DNA from: Clostridia bacterium
Lineage (GTDB): Bacteria; Bacillota_A; Clostridia; Christensenellales; Aristaeellaceae
Assembly: GCA_900754775.1 (NCBI GenBank)
Contig: CAAEDZ010000052.1
Span: 1-5,920, forward strand
DNA: 5,920 nt
Direction: 5' to 3'
In this document: in pieces, positions 5,529-5,920 of the stretch
Layout: each line of letters begins with the position of its first letter
Position numbering within the stretch: position 1 is the first letter of the stretch
Program-made: the position numbers and the translations under genes
Notes under the pieces: model-generated
Told to the model about the DNA's origin: nothing
Databases searched by the model: none
Seen by the model: the letters and a program-made list of their open reading frames with translations, nothing else

Positions 5529-5785
5529 AGCGATGAGAAAGCCTGCAAGCCAAGGAAGCCAATATGCCGTCAAGGGAGCTTACTTGGACGTAAGTGACCG
5601 CAGGCGGCAGATTGGCTGACGAGGAAATTTTGCCGTTGGCAAAATTTGTCGCCAAGGGCGACTGGATTTGACGATCCCGCAGGGTTCGGCAAATCCACCG
5701 CCGGAAGCAAAAATTGTATCTGATAATCATTTTATCAGGACAATTTTTGCGGTTGTGGGCTTTATCAGCGCTCTGCTTCCGCCCC
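5516..5785 (-). repeat. Structured dispersed repeat, copy B (270 bp, inverted relative to copy A)
   Basis: The same element as 1616-1783 on the opposite strand. Its core is 5527-5774 (AGAGCG/CGCTCT on both ends), and here the ends extend to 17-nt terminal inverted repeats with one mismatch (5516-5532 and 5769-5785). Hairpin 1 pairs GCAAAAATTGT with ACAATTTTTGC and CTGATAA with TTATCAG (within 5707-5750). Stem 2 pairs GCCAAT and TGCCG with CGGCA and ATTGGC (5557-5616) around the same CTTAC/GTAAG hairpin. Relative to copy A it carries an extra 79 nt (5620-5698). It lies between the divergent WG and SSB-like genes and is in the sense orientation for the WG operon. No transposase is present. Confidence 0.9.
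5620..5698. repeat. 79-nt block of three hairpins present only in repeat copy B
   Basis: Three inverted repeats stand side by side: AAATTTTGCC/GGCAAAATTT with a GTT loop (5625-5647), GTCGCC/GGCGAC with an AAG loop (5648-5662), and TGGATTTG/CAAATCCA (5663-5670 with 5690-5697), whose interior extends the helix as CGA/TCG and CCC/GGG with two single mismatches and a GCA loop. The block replaces nothing: copy A joins directly across it at 1690/1691. Confidence 0.85.
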
Positions 5786-5798
5786 TTTCGGGCGAAGG
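5776..5798 (+). promoter_or_regulatory. Short GC hairpin upstream of the SSB-like gene
   Basis: CGCCC and GGGCG pair around CTTTC, with CTT/AAG extending the stem past a bulged C. It overlaps the right terminal inverted repeat of copy B and ends about 15 nt before the SD of the next gene. A real role is uncertain. No convincing promoter for the downstream gene was found between 5417 and 5826. Confidence 0.3.
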
Positions 5799-5826
5799 AC
5801 ACGCAATCGCCGAGGTGAAGCATACG

Positions 5827-5920
5827 ATGGACAACCCCAACAACCGCATGGTGGCCGCCGGGCGCCTGGAAAGCGCGCCCATGCTCAGCCACGAGGTCAT
5901 GCACGAGCCGTTTTACGCCG
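5827..5920 (+). CDS. N-terminus of a probable SSB-like (OB-fold) single-stranded DNA-binding protein, cut by window end
   Basis: Only 31 codons are visible. They start MDNPNNRMVAAG and run through RLESAPMLSHEVMHEPFY. The order N...V..G.L...P..SHE....E.FY matches the first strands of the short SSB-like proteins common in Clostridia, in which a variable start leads into an OB-fold strand, then SHE and FY before a conserved hydrophobic strand. The function would be binding single-stranded DNA in the cytoplasm during replication or repair. The start is supported by GAGGTG (5812-5817) 9 nt upstream; the frame is open further 5' but without a better signal and into repeat copy B. It is transcribed divergently from the WG operon. 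With so little sequence, the assignment rests on a short motif that I recognise rather than on a full domain. Confidence 0.6.
   Translation, partial: MDNPNNRMVAAGRLESAPMLSHEVMHEPFYA

Noticed and set aside
3611..5536. 641-codon open frame on the plus strand
   Set aside because: It is antisense to the WG and PstS-like genes, which have clear domains, signal peptides and RBSs. The product is a low-complexity Ala/Arg/Gly/His-rich sequence typical of a GC-rich shadow frame.
5417..5548. Longer N-terminus for the WG protein starting at 5548
   Set aside because: The extension would put about 44 residues before a good signal peptide and would begin in repeat copy B, upstream of the TATAAT promoter; the start at 5416 is better.
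5668..5696. Promoter for the SSB-like gene using TTGACG at 5668-5673
   Set aside because: No acceptable -10 lies at 16-18 nt, and TTGACG is part of the third hairpin of the copy B insert.
5500..5904. 134-codon minus-strand frame over repeat copy B
   Set aside because: It is the antisense of the SSB-like gene start followed by a translation through the repeat. Comparison with copy A shows amino-acid change with stem conservation, so it is not protein-coding.

Overview
The window is a GC-rich bacterial chromosome segment. Gene style suggests a Bacillota/Clostridia-type anaerobe: strong GGAGG-type ribosome binding sites, a BMP-family binding protein, a WG-repeat protein paired with a PstS-like binding protein, and the start of a Clostridia-style SSB-like protein. 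The taxonomic call is inference; no rRNA or other marker is present.

Layout. (1) 1-1087, minus strand: the N-terminal 362 residues of a membrane-anchored GGDEF diguanylate cyclase, read from a GTG start with its own promoter (1153-1181). (2) 1223-1381, minus: a probable 52-residue single-helix membrane protein with a TATAAT box just upstream. (3) 1382-1866 has no other convincing gene. It holds a good plus-strand promoter (1557-1585) and then a roughly 275-nt leader containing a structured repeat (copy A, 1616-1783), a perfect 7-bp hairpin (1791-1807) and an intrinsic-terminator shape (1814-1834), all before the next gene's ribosome binding site. (4) 1867-2952, plus: a BMP/Med-family solute-binding protein with a signal peptide but no lipobox. 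(5) 2953-3103: convergent intergenic space with terminator-like hairpins. (6) 5416-3104, minus: a two-gene operon of a secreted WG-repeat protein followed 12 nt later by a PstS-like binding protein. (7) 5417-5826: no gene. It holds the WG operon promoter and a second, inverted and longer copy of the repeat (copy B, 5516-5785). (8) 5827-5920, plus: the first 31 codons of a probable SSB-like OB-fold protein.

The three complete larger genes encode exported proteins (two solute-binding proteins and one WG-repeat protein). No ABC permease or ATPase gene is visible, so the binding proteins either use a transporter encoded elsewhere or act as sensors or scavengers.

The main discovery candidate is the dispersed structured element. 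Copies A and B have diverged in sequence, but in two separate stems the differences are paired: four base pairs change on both strands and keep pairing. The peptide frame that runs through both copies is mostly changed by the same substitutions. This points to selection on a fold, either RNA or a cruciform-forming mobile repeat, rather than on protein. Copy A sits in a promoter-leader-terminator-RBS arrangement upstream of the BMP gene, which is the layout of a cis-acting attenuator or of a small RNA. Copy B carries an extra 79-nt block of three hairpins and has 17-bp terminal inverted repeats, so a MITE-like origin is also possible.
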